Notes under the pieces: generated by a model
The model's database searches: none
What the model was told of the DNA's origin: nothing
The model's input: the letters and a program-made list of their open reading frames with translations, nothing else
NCBI GenBank assembly: GCA_951802425.1
Contig: OX637795.1
Span: 3,018,501 to 3,082,500, forward strand
From: Clavaria fumosa
Taxonomy: Eukaryota > Basidiomycota > Agaricomycetes > Agaricales > Clavariaceae
DNA length: 64,000 nucleotides
Direction: 5' to 3'
Part shown: positions 1 through 15,122 of the stretch, piece after piece
Position numbering within the stretch: position 1 is the first letter of the stretch
How the letters are laid out: each line of letters begins with the position of its first letter
Program-made: the position numbers and the translations under genes

Positions 1-2
1 TC

Positions 3-1637
3 ATGCGAGGTCTTGCGCTTGCCTTAACATGGTTGGCTGTTTTCCTACCCTTCTCCTATGGAGCCGCCGCTGCTGTGAGAGAGGCTAGAGCAGTATCTAC
101 ACGGCCCAAATACGTTGTCGCGCATTTCATGGTCGGGAATACCTATCCGTACACCCTTAGTAATTGGGTAAATGGTAAGGCCCGCGATACCTTTTCAAGT
201 AGAGGCTGACATGCAGTCAGATATGCGGCTTGCGTTGTCCTATGGAATCGATACATTCGCTCTGAACCTCGGACGTGATTACTGGCAGCCCGATCGCGTC
301 GCAGACGCTTATGCAGCAGCGGATAAGACTGGCTTCAAACTTTTCCTGTCTTTCGACATGACGTCACTACCTTGTGGCTCGGCACAGGACGCCAACACTT
401 TAAGAATGTATCTCGATAAGTACAGTTCGCGTCCGAGTCAATTTCTCTACGACGGCAAACCGTTCGTGTCGACTTTTTCTGGAGAGGGGTGTAGCTTCGG
501 CGCGGGCAACCTCAACGAGGCATGGCAGAGAGCCGTCAAGTATGGACGACCCGTGCACTTCGTACCGGCGTTCTTTGTTTCCCGTGATTCGTATCCCTCT
601 CTTACGGTTATCGATGGTATTTTCAATGTGCGTGCTGTGACGCCCTTCAGGCAGAGGTCATCGCTGATTTATGGACTATCCGGACTTAGTGGAACGCTGG
701 CTGGCCTATGGGCGACAACGATATCAGTTTCGGACCCGACTCCCAAGACGTAGGAAGTCTCGGTGGCAAGACTTACATGGCCCCTGTTTCACCATGGTTC
801 TTTACTGTGAGCTTCACACACCGATGCCCGCGCTTCGCTATTCACAATCCGCTCTCGCCCGTAGCATTATGGCCCAGATTCATACAACAAGAATTTCATC
901 TATAAATCAGACAACTGGCTGCTCTCCGCACGATGGGAGGTGCTGATGGCGAACCGTCCCTCCGTTGACATTGTGCAGGTGTTGACTTGGAACGACTACG
1001 GAGAATCTCACTACATGGGTCCAATAGAAGGGGCGCAGCCAAACTCCCAGGCGTGGGTAGATGGATTTGATCACACACGTGGGCTCCTTTCACCACTCCC
1101 TCAAATTAAAATTCACGGCTTTCTCTTAATAGCTTGGTTGGTATTGTTGAAGTACTACATTATATCCTTCAAGAAGGGCGCTTACGTACCCGTCACGAAA
1201 GACTCGGTCACCATGTGGGCAAGACTCTACCCCGCCGCCGCTAACACACCCGACCCCGTGGGGAAGCCCGATCGCTGGCAGTTTGTGCGTCCGTTTTAGC
1301 TTCCCTGTGCAGACCGCGCCACCGGGTGCTACTGAACCGCCTTTTGTTGTTGTGGGGGGGTGGTGGGCGCTCTTCGCAGACACACGACTTCATCTGGGCC
1401 GTCGTCTCCCTCGTCCAGGCGGGCGACGTGACGCTCTCGTGCGGGAGCACCACACAGACGACCTCGCTCGGCTCGGGCGTGTCCAAGCTCAAGCTGCCTC
1501 TGACGACGGACTGTTCGGCGAGCGTGGTGTTGAGGCGAAATGGGGCGATTGTGGCCCAGTTCACACCACCGGGGTTCCAGTTTAATACGCACCCGCAGTC
1601 GTACAACTTTAATGCGTTCGTGGCGTCATCGGGATAG
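3..1637 (+). CDS. Secreted glycoside hydrolase family 71 alpha-1,3-glucanase (mutanase)
   Basis: Likely hydrolyses alpha-1,3-glucan of fungal cell walls outside the cell. The start has a hydrophobic signal peptide (MRGLALALTWLAVFLPFSYG). Six exons fit: 3-167, 217-627, 690-806, 865-1078, 1133-1284, 1380-1637, giving about 438 residues. The joined product shows GH71 hallmarks in order: VVAHFMVGNTYPYT near residue 38, YGIDTFALNLG, SPWFFTHYGPDSYNKNFIY, then VLTWNDYGESHYMGP. The last exon encodes a beta-rich tail. Intron 1 has a perfect CTGAC branch site. The GH71 family identity is firm; the last intron (95 bases, near a run of G) is the least certain junction. The gene converges on the O-methyltransferase gene. 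The start lies two bases from the window edge, so no promoter is visible. Confidence 0.9.
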
Positions 1638-1981
1638 CTATGTTCATCCACGCATCTTCTGCGACTCTGATGCTCGTTGGTCACGTTGGCGGACAAGGAT
1701 CTACGTCGTTCCGATAGAGGCACACTGGTGCTTGCAAGCATTACAACTTTTTTCATCACACACTTACAATATCTTTATTTTTTATTTTTCTATTCTCAAC
1801 GGACTCTATCGGACTCTGTTAACTTACGTAGGCCTTGCCAGGAAAGAGGACGGGAGAAAACATCTTTTTACAATCATCTCCGATTACTCTCCTCACTGCA
1901 CATAGAGAATCATTATTACACTAATTATAATGACATCAGAACCCAAAAAGAGAAAGAAACGGGAATTCGAAACCACCCAGT
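1638..1981. other. Convergent intergenic region
   Basis: This 344-base stretch separates two genes that point at each other. It is T-rich after 1748 and A-rich near 1910-1960, as expected of 3' untranslated ends. I see no gene, repeat or RNA in it. Confidence 0.5.
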
Positions 1982-4900
1982 CTACTCCTCAGGTGCAGGT
2001 TCCAAAGGCAAGCCTCTGTCGATTCTAGCCGCGACAGCCAACACGGAACCGCCCACATCTGTACCCTCACCAGCACGTCTTGTCGAAGCCGACCGCTGCC
2101 GTTTCGGGGTCAACAACGGCACTTGCGATAGAGGAGTCTTCGGACCCATCCTGTTCCTAGGTGCATTGCATGAGACCTGCGGCGGAGGCCGAGGGGACAT
2201 CTGCTTGGCAGCAGCAGCAGAGGCAACCCCCAAGGCCATCGTCGGCGATGCAGGCGAGATCAAGCCGACCGAGCTCAACCCCAGCCCAAGCACAGGCTCA
2301 AATCCTTGGCTACCCAACGGCGACGGTCGCTTCTTCTCCTTCATGTCTCCTTGCTGTTGTTGCTGCTGTTGCTGCTGTTGCTGCTGTCGACGCCTCCCAG
2401 CGGCAAACGACAAGGGCTTCTTGTTCAGGACAATCCCTTTCCCAAGAGCACCTCGGACCGCACCAGACCGCCCAGAGGACACCACTGACCCGCCAAACCG
2501 CCGCGCCAACTCTTCCACGCTCGGAAGGTCCAACCGAGAGCCAAATGTCGGCGTCGCACACCGCGAGCGCGCTTCCGGCATGTCTGTACCGCTGTCGGTG
2601 GGGGACGAGAGGGAGAAATTCTCCAACTCCTTCCGGCCGCTGAGCCGTGGCGACGACAACTCGCCGGCAGCTGCAGCGCCTTCGCTTCGGACTGTATATG
2701 GTACCCCAGTGGCAGCAGGGACAGCAGTGATGTGCCCGAAGAGCCCCTCCGACGTGGTGACTCGAACTACCTTCCATCCCGCCGAAGCAGCCAACTCTAT
2801 GATCTCTCGCAACGTTCGTTCCTGGCTGTTGAACATAGCTTGCATCTGGCATTTACGTCAGATCGTTTAACCGAGGGGAAAGGCGAGAGAGCAAAATTAG
2901 ATGGCAATCAAAATAACCCACCGTCAAATCCATCCAATACACATTGGCGCTCGCCTTGCCTAGGTTGGCCAACAACGGTGGACCCGCCAATGACCTCTCC
3001 GCGCCCTCTATCCCGGCTCCTTCTACGAAACCCATCCTGTGATCTTTCTGCTCGTCCTCTTCATCGCCTTCCGCGTCCCCATCCAACCTGAGGTCGTCGA
3101 CACACGCCAGCGGTAACACGAAATCTGCAATCAGCAGTTTTGTATCTTCCGTCGCAGCCTCTCGCAGCCGCATCAGAATCCGTCGAGCAAAGTAATCAGG
3201 CCAGTCGTGCAACACGACGCGCAGCAGGAAGACGGATGCGTTCTTCACTGGTTGCTCAGTGAAGAAATCATGGACTGTACAAAAAATCAAAGGTTTTTAG
3301 CATCCAAATACCATCACAAAACGCAGGCAACGGGAACGGACAAACCTTCGAACCTCACCCGCCCTGTGTCCAACAGCTCTGGACATCTCGCTCGCCAAGC
3401 CTACCCCACGGTCAGTCGCGTGCAACAGGAATCAGTCACACAACGGACCTTTTCCCCAAGCTCAACGACTACTTGTCGTTCCTGCACGATAAAAGTCAGG
3501 TGCTTGAAAGCATCCGCAAGTATCATGCTCGTTGAGCCGATTCCCCCTCCCACATCCACGACAACGCCGTCCGCCGGAAGCGATGCCCAATCAAAACCTG
3601 TGACATTATGCGTATCTCGCTTAGAGTGTCGAGAAGATTGGTTGTTAGACGCACCCTGGAACACAAGTCCCGGCGTCTCCCATCCTGATGTCCCTGTCAT
3701 AGCCTTGCCAAACCTAGCAAGCCTGAATTGGTTGCAGGCATTATCTGCCTTCTCCTGGGGCCCCACACGGGGATCCGGAGACGGCTCTATCCCTTCCAAC
3801 CACCCGAAGTACCCAAGGCTCGTTTCGAGTGCGCGGTTAAAGGGCGTGTGCGTTGGATCTCGCGAGAATCTCGTTCGCGGATCGAGTCCAAAGGCCTCGG
3901 TCATATAGGCTGACGCCTTGAAGATCTCATCTGTGCTAAATGGCAAAGTGGTTTCGTCGGCGCAGGAGACAAATGGAGGAAACTGACCACATTCCTACGA
4001 ATGCAGAGACGCCGTTCGTGTCTTCGTATTTCTTTTCTGGCCTAGGGAATACATTTTCGTAAGCCCCGATGTAGACCACAGTTCAATCATGGTAGAAGCG
4101 AAGATCAAGAAGCACGAGCGAGAACACCGAAAGCTAATTGTGTTCATTGTGAGGGAACACAAAGTTCGTCTACCTTCTCTCACTTTGTCTTGGGATTCCA
4201 ATAAGGAAATGAAAGGAGAAAATACTGCATCGCCTCGGAAAGCCGAAGGGATGGAAACCAACCTGCCCTCTCTCTCGTTTTGAAGTATTAATTCCGGCTC
4301 TTCTCCCGTGTCCATACAGGAACTTATCCTGTTATTTGCAAAAACATTTGGGGTGACCTCCCGCAAAATGTGGTGAGTTGCGAGGAGGCGAAGTATATGG
4401 GCTTGAGGAAAGAACGGATCAGTTAGACTCGGTAAAGAAATAAGTAAATTTAGCAGACAATCTAAGTCCACTTACACAATTTGTTACTATCGCGGCCGCA
4501 CTTTTCGGCTATTTTCTCGACATGCAGCCCTGCCGGACCTGCTTCTCGCAGGATCTCTACGATATGTGCGTTCTCAAGGAAGCGTAGACAAGATGGAAGG
4601 TGATACTTCAATAAAGCACGAAGTCAGAGTGCTGCCGAAACGGGAGAGGCTGGTTGCTCACCCCCATAGAAGCATCACAGAGGGAGAGAAATGGTTTTTG
4701 CACGGTGAGGCTGAGCTGCCCAGAGGCAGCCACGATACGATTTATGGCAGCGAGAACTATGGGATGCGCAGTGAGCTGCTCTTCGGGCGAGTTGGGGTCG
4801 TATACCGCATCCAAGGACGGGAAGTCTAAATGCTTCGAGCCAGTGGAGAGTGCCGAAAAGGGGTTGGAACGGGCAAAAGGCGACAGTGGGGGGGGTAGAA

Positions 4901-5267
4901 GAGGGGACTTAGGCGAAAGGGGTGTTCCTTGACGGGACAAGGGTTTCGGCGATGTGAACGCCATGGGGGATTTTAGTTTCAAGGTCGGTCGCGGGGTCTT
5001 CTTCGGAGTGTAAGGTTCCAGGAGGCTTAAGCTATCATTTTCTGCTCCAGGCGAAGAAGGCGGGGTCTTCAAAGGCCAAGTCCTACCCGGTATCGTGGCT
5101 TGTGAACGATTAAGAGGCGAAGGCGGGGGCGAAAATTCAGAGCCAGGAAAACAAGATGGTGACAAAGACGGAGAGGACTCGGGTGAGTTGTCGAGATACA
5201 CCCGTTCTATATCATCTATCGCATCGCCTATGACGGTGTGCAAGGCTTTTAGGGTTGCCAAAGTCAT
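1982..5267 (-). CDS. SAM-dependent O-methyltransferase with long polyQ tail
   Basis: Resembles fungal secondary-metabolite O-methyltransferases (Methyltransf_2 type) that methylate a hydroxyl of a small molecule using SAM. Eight exons fit (5267-4662, 4605-4476, 4401-4263, 4041-3988, 3935-3449, 3400-3346, 3274-2922, 2845-1982), about 895 residues. The start MTLATLKALHTVIGDAID matches the family N-terminus. In order: a Ser/Pro-rich insert (about residues 30-145), the dimerisation/winged-helix part, the SAM-binding loop VVVDVGGGIGSTSM, the catalytic-region motif LHDWPDDF-like (LHDWPDYFARR), and NVYWMDLT. The family normally ends near GHITAVP; here the frame stays open about 245 residues more through a 12-Gln run. 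The 221-base third intron is tentative. No other biosynthetic core gene lies nearby, so the substrate is unknown. Confidence 0.82.
2352..2388. repeat. CAG/CAA trinucleotide repeat encoding polyglutamine
   Basis: Twelve consecutive Gln codons (mixed CAG and CAA on the minus strand) lie inside the C-terminal extension of the O-methyltransferase. Interrupted CAG/CAA tracts expand less readily than pure CAG, so the length may be fairly stable. Confidence 0.85.
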
Positions 5268-5951
5268 GGTTGAGAATTGCACTGCGAGACGAGACAAGAC
5301 AAGATGGTGGTAAGAAGGAAAGAGCGAAAAGGACGTACAATTTACTCTCACCGCTGCAAACAACGACCTTCTCTCTATTTCCGTTAAAGACCTGTCGACT
5401 GGCTTCTCTGCCACTGCCAAATAGACCTTTCCTTTTATGGAAATATGACGTAATTGTTCAATCGGATTACTTAATTAGCGGATTACTTAATCAGGGGATT
5501 ACTATATCAGGACGATGCGTTCTTGGGTCCCAGTCCTTGGTGTTGCACCCTTGGTGTTGCACTTCGAGCTTATGCTTTAATTGTGACTGACTGCTCCAAT
5601 TTCAGTCCTTTCACAATACCAGATGGAAAACTGGAAAGGCTCGAAGGTCAGTCTTTCTATTTGGATGAGATCAAGTACCCAGAGACCGAGCCGGCAACAT
5701 TAAAAATGAGGACGGTTATGTAGACGCGGACAAGGAATGCATTGCTTATGTAGGCTCGTTGCGCAATAGCAACCACGGTGGAGAACCTCGAAACGTGAAG
5801 GCAGCAGTTTTTCGATCTCAATCCCGCTCCATCTAGGAACTAACCGCGCGAGGATTATAGACTGGCAAAAAATGTAATCACACAGGAGTGATATAGACCC
5901 AATTCATTGTGTGACCTTTGACTCTAGTACATTCGCTAAGCCCTCTCACTA
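5268..5951. other. Intergenic region, O-methyltransferase promoter side
   Basis: Holds the upstream region of the O-methyltransferase and the 3' flank of the carbonic anhydrase. Around 5463-5510 the motif GGATTACT recurs three times, and a 12-base phrase (CTTGGTGTTGCA) is repeated at about 5538-5562. No convincing gene is present. Confidence 0.4.
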
Positions 5952-6674
5952 CTATAGGTGCTTCAGCTTTTTCGTCTCCACGTTATACACGCATCCGTGT
6001 ACGCGCACATTAGGTTTTCCCAATCTGTTCAACAACGTCTGGACGTTGACAACCTGCACCTGTACATTCTTCTCCGTCAGCGCATACACCGTGTCATTCA
6101 ACATGCTCTTGGCGAGATCCCTGAGGGGTCCAAGCCACGTCCAGAGCACCGAATCAGGAGGGATCCCGCTCGAATCGCCTCTGACTGCGTTGTAGCACGT
6201 CTTGACACCACCGCAGTCCGTGTGACCCACGACGTAAACGTCTGTGATGGGACTACCTTGGATGTACGCGAGTCCATAGGTAAGAACCGCTCCGGCGTTG
6301 GGGTCTGTAAGATGGTATTGGCTGAGCGCCATGAGGTCAGTGCTGTTCAGGCATCCGATTGGAAGTGCACGCCGCCTCGTGGACATCAACGGCTTAGCCA
6401 AAAAGATGTCCGTTGCATTGCGTGCCAGGCAAACTGAATGAAGGGGATCAAAGCAAATTACTGTAACCCACTTGGCGATATTTCTGTGGACGAAGATTTG
6501 TGTTTCAGGCGGTAAATTCAGGACCGATTCCGGCACCCGCGCGTCGGAGCACCCGAGGAATAGTGTCTGGGGATTGTGTTGGTTCAGCCTGAAGGAAAAG
6601 GATGGTGACAGTGAGAACCGTTGGTTTATGTGGAGGCGGGTTGGGCTTGGAGTGGCCACCAGCCACATTTGCAA
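5952..6674 (-). CDS. Beta-class carbonic anhydrase
   Basis: Interconverts CO2 and bicarbonate using zinc. The first exon (6674-6472) carries the zinc and catalytic motif FLGCSDARVPES and the typical phrase IFVHRNIA. A 150-base intron (6322-6471) joins it to NQYHLTDPNAGAVLTYGL, and the remaining zinc ligands lie in VVGHTDCGGV. About 190 residues result, a little short for the family. The usual N-terminal helix is not recognisable: the chosen start reads MQMWLVATPSPTR in the same frame, and another ATG at 6696 is in a frame that does not splice cleanly. Cys, Asp/Arg, His and Cys of the active site are all present, so the enzyme is probably functional if the N-terminus is right. Confidence 0.8.
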   Translation of the reverse strand: MQMWLVATPSPTRLHINQRFSLSPSFSFRLNQHNPQTLFLGCSDARVPESVLNLPPETQIFVHRNIAKWVTVICFDPLHSVCLARNATDIFLAKPLMSTRRRALPIGCLNSTDLMALSQYHLTDPNAGAVLTYGLAYIQGSPITDVYVVGHTDCGGVKTCYNAVRGDSSGIPPDSVLWTWLGPLRDLAKSMLNDTVYALTEKNVQVQVVNVQTLLNRLGKPNVRVHGCVYNVETKKLKHL

Positions 6675-6755
6675 TGGTATCCGATGAATGCGACATTAGT
6701 GGCAGAGGTGCTGAGGACTAATTTCCACAAGTCGGCAGGCGTTGTAAAACGGAGT

Positions 6756-6769
6756 CTTATATAGACCAA
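6756..6769 (-). promoter_or_regulatory. TATA box for carbonic anhydrase, with adjacent ATTGG
   Basis: Read on the minus strand the sequence is ATTGG followed by TCTATATAAG. It lies about 60-90 bases upstream of the two candidate start codons (6696 and 6674), a normal spacing for a fungal TATA element. Confidence 0.5.
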
Positions 6770-6774
6770 TCAGG

Positions 6775-7265
6775 CCACGAGGCTCGAATCCTTCGGCCAT
6801 ATCCTTGTAGGCTACGGCGATGTCGTTCTGTCGTATGTTAGAAAGTTATTATTGACTTACCGGCTTACTGCTGAATTGCAAAGGCGGTGTAAGGGGATGG
6901 CCACGCGGTCACGGGTTCGACCTTGCCCGAAATGTCGAATCCTCACTGCGAGGTCTAGGCTTCTTCTTCGCTCTCCACATGCTTCACAAGCCCCACACTG
7001 TCCTGCAGGGCTCATCAGCATCATGCGGTCGGTAACTCGTAGCTCTGTCTTTGGTCGCTCTGCCGCTATATCTTGAACTTTTCAGTTGCGGCCTCGGAGT
7101 GTGAGGTGGGTGAAGATGAGGCTGAAATTATTAATAAACAGTCCCCTCAGAATGGTGCGTATTTTTCATTCAACAGACGTCAGGACTCTTCTGATGCCCA
7201 GTCTTGTCACGAGCCCAGGGAACAACATTCTCCCTATATCCGCATAGTCACACGAAGTGAACGCA
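6775..7265. other. Intergenic, no clear gene
   Basis: Divergent space between carbonic anhydrase and the decayed phosphotransferase gene. Short open frames exist but none resembles a protein I know. A tRNA-like phrase near 6914 was checked and rejected. Confidence 0.4.
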
Positions 7266-7905
7266 ATGTCATCCGCTTACGTATCTGGCTCAGATATCAT
7301 TTACGCAAGACATTTGGTTCCCGTGGACTGTGTCGATTTGGGCCCCGAACGGTGATGAAATTCACCCCTGCCACTCGCTTTGCCGAAGCCGCAAATATGA
7401 AATTCATTGCGCGTCATACCTGCATCCCCGTTCCTCCTGTGCACAATGTCTTTATCATCGGCAGCCAAACTTACGTCGTGATGGACTATATCGACGCTCC
7501 AGATTTGACGCGCGTGGCACGAGCTAACTGAAATGCAGTGGAAACGAATCTTTGCGCAGCTTAAGGGTCAAATGCGATCCCTGAAGCCCGGTGAGATCCA
7601 GGCTGCGGATGGAACTGGCATTTTCGACAATCGACTCTGCTTGGACATCCGGCCCATTAGTCCGTTTACCTCTGCTGGGGCATGAGTGCCTCCGTACACT
7701 CGAGAGTCGACAATGTTGGCCACGACTCAATGGTATGGCTGGAAAGCAGTATCGGATTGTTTTCTGTTCGTTCGGATATTTCGCCGAGAAACGTTTTAGT
7801 GAAAATGTGGGAATCATTGACTGGAAGTGCGCAGGGTGGTATCCAGAGTATTGGGAGTATACACGATGGGCGGTGAGCAACTACCGATCATCAAAAATGT
7901 GACTT
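7266..7905 (+). pseudogene. Decayed aminoglycoside-phosphotransferase-family (APH) kinase gene
   Basis: Family members are protein-kinase-like small-molecule phosphotransferases common in Agaricomycetes. The N-terminal phrase MSSAYVSGSDIIYARHL starts at 7266 in one frame. The core continues in another frame with LCRFGPRTVMKFTPATRFAEA and SQTYVVMDYIDAPDL. The catalytic loop SDISPRNVLVK (about 7770-7805) is in one frame and VGIIDWKCAGWYPEYWEYTRW (the metal-binding D and the family signature) in the next, with several residues missing between. At least three frame changes lack splice sites that would explain them, so this is called a pseudogene. A sequencing fault is a weaker alternative. Confidence 0.72.
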
Positions 7906-8291
7906 GAAGCACGGGATGAGATTCTGGACACTTATCCCGATGAACTGGAGGTTGAAAATTATCTCGGTTCCGTATATACTCCGCCATGAAATTTAAACAT
8001 GCATGTGTCATCTCGTTTTTTTTGCTCGACTTATGCGAGCACGTGTTGCATCAGACACGGATACTCACGCACGCAATGGCTTTTTGCATATATTGACTGC
8101 CTCAGAATAATTTGGTTTCAAGACTTCCTTAGGCTAACCGCCATATCTTTCTTTTCCCCGACATCCCTCCATACCATTCACAGCTGGCTTGAGAATTAGC
8201 AAGATGTTGTGAAAACTGCTAGTGATAAAAGAAGGGCCATACTAACCTGATTGAGCAATTACATCTCCATACAAAGACATGCATCTGCGAC
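7906..8291. other. Intergenic, no feature seen
   Basis: Space between the decayed kinase gene and the 3' end of ARG5,6. Moderately AT-rich; only shadow frames. Confidence 0.4.
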
Positions 8292-11602
<3,311 letters not shown>

Positions 11603-11789
11603 CGTTCGTTCAGCCCAACGAAACGAATGGTGAAGGTATCAAGTGCTCTGCGGGCAGCTTCTTGGAGTGGGATTTTATACCATGTGCTCCAGCGCCTGCC
11701 AGTGCATTCGGTTCGGCAAATCTCGTAGACGCCCAGCAGTACGAAAGCGGGACACAACGCCCAACTCTCGCGCATCGCCAGTCAACTTC

Positions 11790-13096
11790 ATGAGTGATGA
11801 AGAGTCCCTAGATGACATCGATGCTGACCCCCAGCGCTGACCCATCGTATACTACCCCTCCTCCTCAACCCTCTCGTCGCCGTTTACAAGTCTACGCCAC
11901 TCGTCAGAGGAATGTTCAAAGACCCTCTTCTGTTCCAACCGCCGCCGCTGAAAAGCTCAAAACTGTCTGCCCACCCCAACTTATTGAACGCTGTCTTATC
12001 ACAAATGAGCATGAACCTACAGCGGCAATCGAAAGTGCCATGTTTTGGCTCGTGGCTCGTCATTTCGTCGGGTAAGCAACTTCTCTCTCGTAAACCGCCG
12101 CTTGTCTAAGGGCAGCTTTAGCTACGCCAACTTGAGTATGCCTGGGGTGTAGCTCCAAACTCGTTGAATGTGGACAGTACTAGGAACCTGGTATACTGTT
12201 AGACTTTTGCAAGCATTTTTCATTCATTTGCCGACCCTCACCTCGTTCTGCACTAGTACGATGCGATCTCCACACGTCATTCGATGATGGCGATTGGGCT
12301 CTCTTTCCATCCATAGACGTATTGTTAAAGATTTTCAAAGATACGAGTGACTTTTTTCGGCGAAAAGGGAAGATGCCCGACTACCGAACAGTCAGCATTC
12401 CTCCGCTCACTTGAAGTCTGCTAACTAGCCGACCAGGTTTTGCCAGATCCACCCGATGGTCAGTTCTGGACCTATTCATTTATTCCTATCAAGCTTCTTC
12501 AAAAAGATGTTGTACTTTGTCGTCGGGACCTTGATGAGAACGTCCCTGTCCCATCTACCTCTACCTCGACGTCTATGCCGCAAAATCTTCAAAGTCACGT
12601 CTCTGTATCCAACCGCCGTCTCTACAAACCCCCATACACGAATTTTCCTTTACTCATATCGCAAGTTCATCCCTACTTTGCCATTATCAACATCGGAGAC
12701 AAATTCAACGACAACCTTCCGCTCATCTCAATGACTCCCGAACTGGATGAGATATGGACACCGTTGGTCCGGGTCTGGTCGAGTTGGGCCAAGGATCCAC
12801 CAAAGGAGTGGATGCTGCCTCCGCCACCTCCTCGAGGGCCTAAACGTAAACAACGACGGCGATGGTGAAGGTGGCAGATGCACACTCCGCTCTAGCACGA
12901 GAGCAATGATGGATGCATCGCCATCCAAGGGGAAGAGTGGGGAGAAGGCAATGCAATCGAAAGGAAATGCAGGTCAGTCAGCTGGGAAGGCGAAACAATC
13001 GACAGAAGTGAGAGAAGCTCAATATCCGTCCCCGCCACTCGTGGGGGAGACAAGGAGGCGATCTGCCTTGGATAGATTCAAGCGTGAGTCATAGCA
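11790..13096 (+). pseudogene. Broken first copy of a tandemly duplicated unknown gene
   Basis: Nearly the same sequence as the intact gene at 13254-14888, offset by about 1.46 kb. The start MSDEESLDDIDAD is followed at once by a stop (ending 11840) because a 13-base stretch around GCTGACCCCCAGC is duplicated. A second small deletion near 12850 shifts the basic tail (ending KRKQRRRW), and similarity stops near 13038, so the C-terminal 120 residues are missing. The central coding segment (12440-12868) is otherwise well kept, so the break is recent. Similarity extends about 35 bases upstream of the start codon. Confidence 0.75.
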
Positions 13097-13253
13097 GGCG
13101 GTACGGCCAGTCATATCTACAGTAGATGCTGGATGTCTGTGCTTGCTACATCATGTGACTAGGCACGTCGCGTCTTTCGTGGTACACTCCTAGCCCACTT
13201 GAAGGTGACAACGCCCAATTCTCGCGCATCGCCAGTCATCTTCATCCTCCACC

Positions 13254-14888
13254 ATGAGTGAGGAGTCCCTAGATGACATCGATGCTGGCCCATCGTATGC
13301 TACCCCTCCTCCTCCTCAACCCTCTCGTCGCCGTTTACAAGTCTATGCCACTCGTCAGAGGAATGTTCAAAGATCCTCTCCTGTTCCAACCGCCGTCGCT
13401 GAAAAGCTCAAAACTGTCTGCCCACCCCAACTTATTGAACGCTGTCTTATTACAAATGAGCATGAACCTAAAGCGGCAATTGATATGTGCCATGTTTTGG
13501 CTCGTCGCTCGTCATTTCAACGGGTAAGCAATTTCTCTCTCATAAACCGCTGCTTGTCTAAGGACAGCTTTAGCTACGCCAACTTGAGTATGCCTGGGGC
13601 GTACCTCCAAACTCGTTGAATGTGGACAGTACTAGGAACCTGGTGTACCGTTAGACTTTTACAAGCCTTTCATTCATTTGCCGATTCTCACCTCGTTCTG
13701 TACTAGTACGATCTGATCTCCACAGATCATTCGATGATGGCGATTGGGCTCTCTTTCCATCCACAGACATATTATTAAAGATTTCCAAAGATACGAATGA
13801 CTTTTTTCGGCGAAATGGGAAGATGCCCGACTATCGAACAGTCAGCATTCCTCCGCTCACTTGAAATCTGCTAACTAGCCGGCCAGGTTTTGCCAGATCC
13901 ACCTGATGGTCAGTTTTGGACCTATTCATTTATTCCTATCAAGCTTCTTCAAAAAGATGTTGTAATTTGTCGTCGGGACCTTGACGAGAACATCCCTGTC
14001 CCCTCTACCTCTACCTCGACTTCTATGCGGCAAAATCGTCGAAGCCACGTCTCTATATCCAACCGCCGTGACTACATACCCCCATACACGAATTTTCCTA
14101 AACTCGTATCGCAAGTTCATCCCTACTTTGCCATTATCAACATCGGAGACAAATTCTACGACAACCTTTCTCTCGTCACAATGACTCCCGAACTGGATGA
14201 GATATGGACACATTTGGTCCGGATCTGGACCATTTGGACCAAGGATCCACCAGAGGAGTGGATGTTGTCTCCGCCACCTCCTCCAGAACCTAAACGTAAA
14301 CGCCGTGATGACAACGATGACGATGGTGAAGGTGGTAGACGCACACTCCGCTCTCGCACGAGAGCAATGCTGGATGCATCGCAATCAAAGGGGAAGAGTG
14401 GGGGGAAGGCAATGCAATCGAAAGGAAATGCAGGTCAGTCAGCTGGGAAGGCGAAACAATCGAAACAGAAGACAAAAGCGAGAGAAGCTCAATATCCGTC
14501 CCCGCCACTCGATGAGGACAACTCCTCTTATTCTCCTGTCACATGCCCGGAGTCGATAGAAGATTGGCTCCATGGAGTTGCAGAACAATCCTCAAAATGG
14601 AAACTGCCCCTCGATAACACTGGAGACTATGGTGTCATGCAGTATGCCAAAGAAAGGGCACGTCGTCCACGCAAGGCGTCTTGGGATCTCTGGAGGACCA
14701 AATGGTCTATTGATCCAAACACGAATTGGCCTGTCCAGTCTGATTTCTCAAGTAACGATTGGGCGGTCTATCATCATATGCTTTACTTACCCATGCAGCC
14801 AGACTTGGGTGACACTTTGCGGTACGAAAAGGAAGAGAAGGAGCGTGCGGTTTGTGGTGTTGCCAGCAGCGAATGGCCGAGCCAATAA
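13254..14888 (+). CDS. Unknown fungal protein, intact copy of the tandem pair
   Basis: I do not recognise a named family. Four exons fit: 13254-13523, 13574-13649, 13707-13840 and 13887-14888, about 493 residues; the last intron has a CTAAC branch site. Visible parts: an acidic/proline N-terminus, a compact region with SFDDGDWALFPSTDILL and VLPDPPDGQFWTYSFIPIK, a folded-looking middle ending TPELDEIW, then an Arg/Lys- and Asp-rich linker (KRKRRDDNDDDGEGG, about residues 295-310) and a Trp-rich C-terminus (SWDLWRTKWSIDPN). The basic stretch could be a nuclear signal (inference). A damaged copy sits directly upstream. Confidence 0.7.
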
Positions 14889-15122
14889 AGGGATCCCTCT
14901 GTCCCATACATTACAATCACATTGATATGTTTGATTCATAACAAGTCAGTCATTACAGCAGTCATTACAGTGACTCCAAACACTGTCAAAGATATGGGAG
15001 TCCTTTACAGCCACACCGCTCTCGTGACTCCCTCTGCGTTTCGGCTCTCCTCTCATTTCAAAACTTTTTCTCTTTCTCTTTCTCTCTACTACCAACATCG
15101 AACGCCAATTTACAGCGAATAC

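Noticed and set aside
6905..6935. tRNA-like GGTTCGACC phrase
   Set aside because: The flanking bases cannot form the five-pair T-stem and no acceptor or D arm is found.
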